A stretch of 6,569 nucleotides of DNA, taken from positions 1 to 6,569 of the forward strand of contig JAHEEY010000272.1 of the NCBI GenBank assembly GCA_024640485.1. The letters run 5' to 3'. The translations under genes were made by a program, and so were the position numbers. The stretch comes from Chloroflexota bacterium (lineage in GTDB: Bacteria; Chloroflexota; Anaerolineae; Promineifilales; Promineifilaceae). Under the pieces are notes generated by a model that was given only the letters and a program-made list of their open reading frames with translations, searched no databases and was not told the origin of the DNA. Shown here in pieces: positions 4,946 to 6,569 of the stretch (position 1 is the stretch's first letter; every line of letters begins with the position of its first letter).

Positions 4946-6569
4946 TCAGGCTGATGGCGCTGACTGCTCATTCTCATATGGGACAACGACGGTGATGGTT
5001 GTGCCGCTGCCAGGTGTGGATTGGATTGAGAGGGAACCTTTCACTTTGGCGGCTCTCTCGCCCATGAATTTCAACCCGTAATGGTTGGAGGTTTGAAGGG
5101 CTTCCGGATCGAATCCGTGTCCATTGTCGGTTATTTTCAGGGTCAGGGCATACGGCCTGCCCAGAAATTCAGCAGAGACCTGGGTGGCATGGGCATGCTT
5201 TTCGATATTGCTGAGGGCCTCGCGGAAGATGAAGAAGAGCTGACGGATTTGGTGAGACGTCAGCTGATCGGAATAACCGCAGCTGTTCAGATCGATTTGA
5301 ATCGCAGATCTTTCGGCAATCTGTGATGCGTAGCGGGTAAACAAGCTGAGAGGCTCGGCAGAGTCTGCGGATTGGAGAATATCGAGCATGGCGCGGATCA
5401 GGTCGTAGGATTCATTGGCCGCTTCGACCATGTTTTTGATGGGGATATGGGTGTCTATGAGGCTGTTCAAATCTGCGGCAGATAGATGGGCAAGACTCAT
5501 GCTCAGGAAACTGATGTTCTGCCCAAGGGTGTCGTGCAGGTCGCGGGCGATATCGGTTCGGAGTGTTTCGATTGCTTTGGTCAGGACCGCCTCTCTCTGA
5601 ATCTGACCGACGATCTTCTTTTCGTCCGATTTTCGTTGGGTGATGTCGCGGTTGCTGATACGCCGCCCGAGGTAGCGGCCGCCTGGTTCCCATAGGGGAC
5701 GGCAGACATGTTCAATGAAGCGCTCGGTGCCGTCACGGGCAATGATACGGTATTCCACAATCGTTGGGCCGATCAACTCATCATGAATAATCTCATGGTG
5801 GTCCAGATAGCGTTGGCGGTCATCAGGGTGAACAATGTGGACCAACAAGCCGGGATTCGCCGTCAATTCCTCGGGCGTGTAACCGGTTATGCGTTCGCAG
5901 GAAGGAGAGGTGTAGACGATGCTGCCGTGGGGATCCAGCCATTTTTCCCAGTCATAGGTCCAATCGGCAATGGTGCGGAATTTCTCCTCGCTTTGGCTGA
6001 GGGCGTCTTCGGCTTGCTTGTGTTCGATAACCGCCCATGCGAAATCGGCGAAGGTGGACAGATGCTTGACGTCATCGGCGGTGAAATCCCGGGTCCTGCT
6101 GCTCAAGCCGAGGAGTGCTACCATCATGTCGCTTCGCAGAATAGGGATCGCCATTTGGCGGACGCCGGAGAGCTCCCCCGGGGCGTTTTCCTGGGGCAAT
6201 GCCCTGGCGCCGGGGCCGGGATGAATGATGGGCTTGCGGTGACGAAGGGCATCTGCCCAGACGCCTGCAGGATCCAGATTGTCGAGGGAGTCAGGTAATA
6301 TATCTTCGGCCACGTTCTGCCGGGTGTTGGTTGAGTAGACCACCCGCTTCGATCTTTTTTGGTCAGTATCCAGGAAATGAAAGAAGCTGCTGTCGCTCCC
6401 GGCCAACGCTTCAATTTCGTTCAGGCAAAATTCGGTCAGTTCCGTTAAGGTGTGGCGATCCGCATACGCTACCAGGCGCAAGCGAGCCTGGAGAATTCTT
6501 TCGGATTGATCTTGCTGGTAGGTTTTCAGAAGCAGGGGTTTGAACGAAAAGAAATAGAGCACCGGGAGG
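4946..6569 (-). CDS. GAF-PAS sensor histidine kinase, HisKA_3 (NarX/DegS-like) class, 5' end at window edge
   Basis: The frame ends at TGA (4946-4948) and is open to the window edge. A GTG at 6562-6560 would give 538 residues, but no Shine-Dalgarno site precedes it in the seven bases visible, so the real start may lie upstream. Numbered from that GTG: about 27-183 is a GAF domain (QARLRLVAYA through FADFAWAVIEHKQAE); about 193-310 is a PAS domain with its C-terminal PAC part (VEYRIIARDGTERFIEHVCR); 335-400 is a HisKA_3 dimerisation domain with phospho-acceptor H343 in IARDLHDTLGQ; 440-528 is the HATPase domain with N-box N452 (REALSNIEKHAHA), DNGHGFD (D479) and a C-terminal glycine-rich region (GSGTTITVVVP). 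No transmembrane segment is clear in the visible part, so it probably senses a cytoplasmic cue. The GAF and PAS ligands (haem, flavin, small molecule or none) cannot be told from sequence. It phosphorylates, in all likelihood, the adjacent NarL-type regulator. Confidence 0.93.
   Translation of the reverse strand, partial: LPVLYFFSFKPLLLKTYQQDQSERILQARLRLVAYADRHTLTELTEFCLNEIEALAGSDSSFFHFLDTDQKRSKRVVYSTNTRQNVAEDILPDSLDNLDPAGVWADALRHRKPIIHPGPGARALPQENAPGELSGVRQMAIPILRSDMMVALLGLSSRTRDFTADDVKHLSTFADFAWAVIEHKQAEDALSQSEEKFRTIADWTYDWEKWLDPHGSIVYTSPSCERITGYTPEELTANPGLLVHIVHPDDRQRYLDHHEIIHDELIGPTIVEYRIIARDGTERFIEHVCRPLWEPGGRYLGRRISNRDITQRKSDEKKIVGQIQREAVLTKAIETLRTDIARDLHDTLGQNISFLSMSLAHLSAADLNSLIDTHIPIKNMVEAANESYDLIRAMLDILQSADSAEPLSLFTRYASQIAERSAIQIDLNSCGYSDQLTSHQIRQLFFIFREALSNIEKHAHATQVSAEFLGRPYALTLKITDNGHGFDPEALQTSNHYGLKFMGERAAKVKGSLSIQSTPGSGTTITVVVPYENEQSAPSA

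Noticed and set aside
5708..6298. Plus-strand open frame of 196 codons
   Set aside because: It is antisense to the GAF and PAS regions of the sensor kinase, whose domains are clearly readable on the minus strand.

Overview
The window reads as bacterial chromosomal DNA from an environmental organism. Every gene I can support is on the minus strand, so transcription runs from the high to the low coordinates. In that order they are: a cytoplasmic sensor histidine kinase (about 6569-4946, 5' end cut by the window), its NarL/LuxR-type response regulator (4933-4292), an intrinsic terminator (4147-4119), a small stand-alone receiver-like protein that has lost its phosphorylation residues (3986-3621), and a very large secreted multicopper oxidase (3369-1, C-terminus cut by the window). 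I saw no tRNA, rRNA, CRISPR array, insertion sequence or attachment site.

The long oxidase gene is easy to miss. It has no stop codon inside the window, and its GC-rich sequence produces long antisense open frames. Read directly on the minus strand it is one unbroken frame of 1123 codons. It has a signal peptide, two blocks of Gly-x-Gly-Tyr repeats on either side of a separate beta-rich segment, and then the N-terminal and middle cupredoxin parts of a multicopper oxidase with two of the four histidine copper motifs (HLHGG and YHDH). The other two copper motifs, expected near the C-terminus, would lie beyond position 1.

The kinase (GAF-PAS-HisKA_3-HATPase) and regulator (REC-GerE) are separated by 12 bases and form a textbook two-component pair. 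The terminator splits this pair from the two downstream genes. The pseudo-receiver gene and the oxidase gene each have their own ribosome binding site and a gene-free upstream region. Both upstream regions carry a short related dyad (AGTG-CCTATCAC type), which suggests, but does not show, common control. A plausible model is that the kinase senses a cytoplasmic redox or small-molecule cue and the regulator controls the exported oxidase. This is inference from proximity only.

The taxon is uncertain. GAF/PAS HisKA_3 kinases with NarL partners, degenerate receiver proteins and large exported multicopper oxidases together remind me of Chloroflexota (Anaerolineae/Caldilineae-like), but no phylogenetic marker is present.
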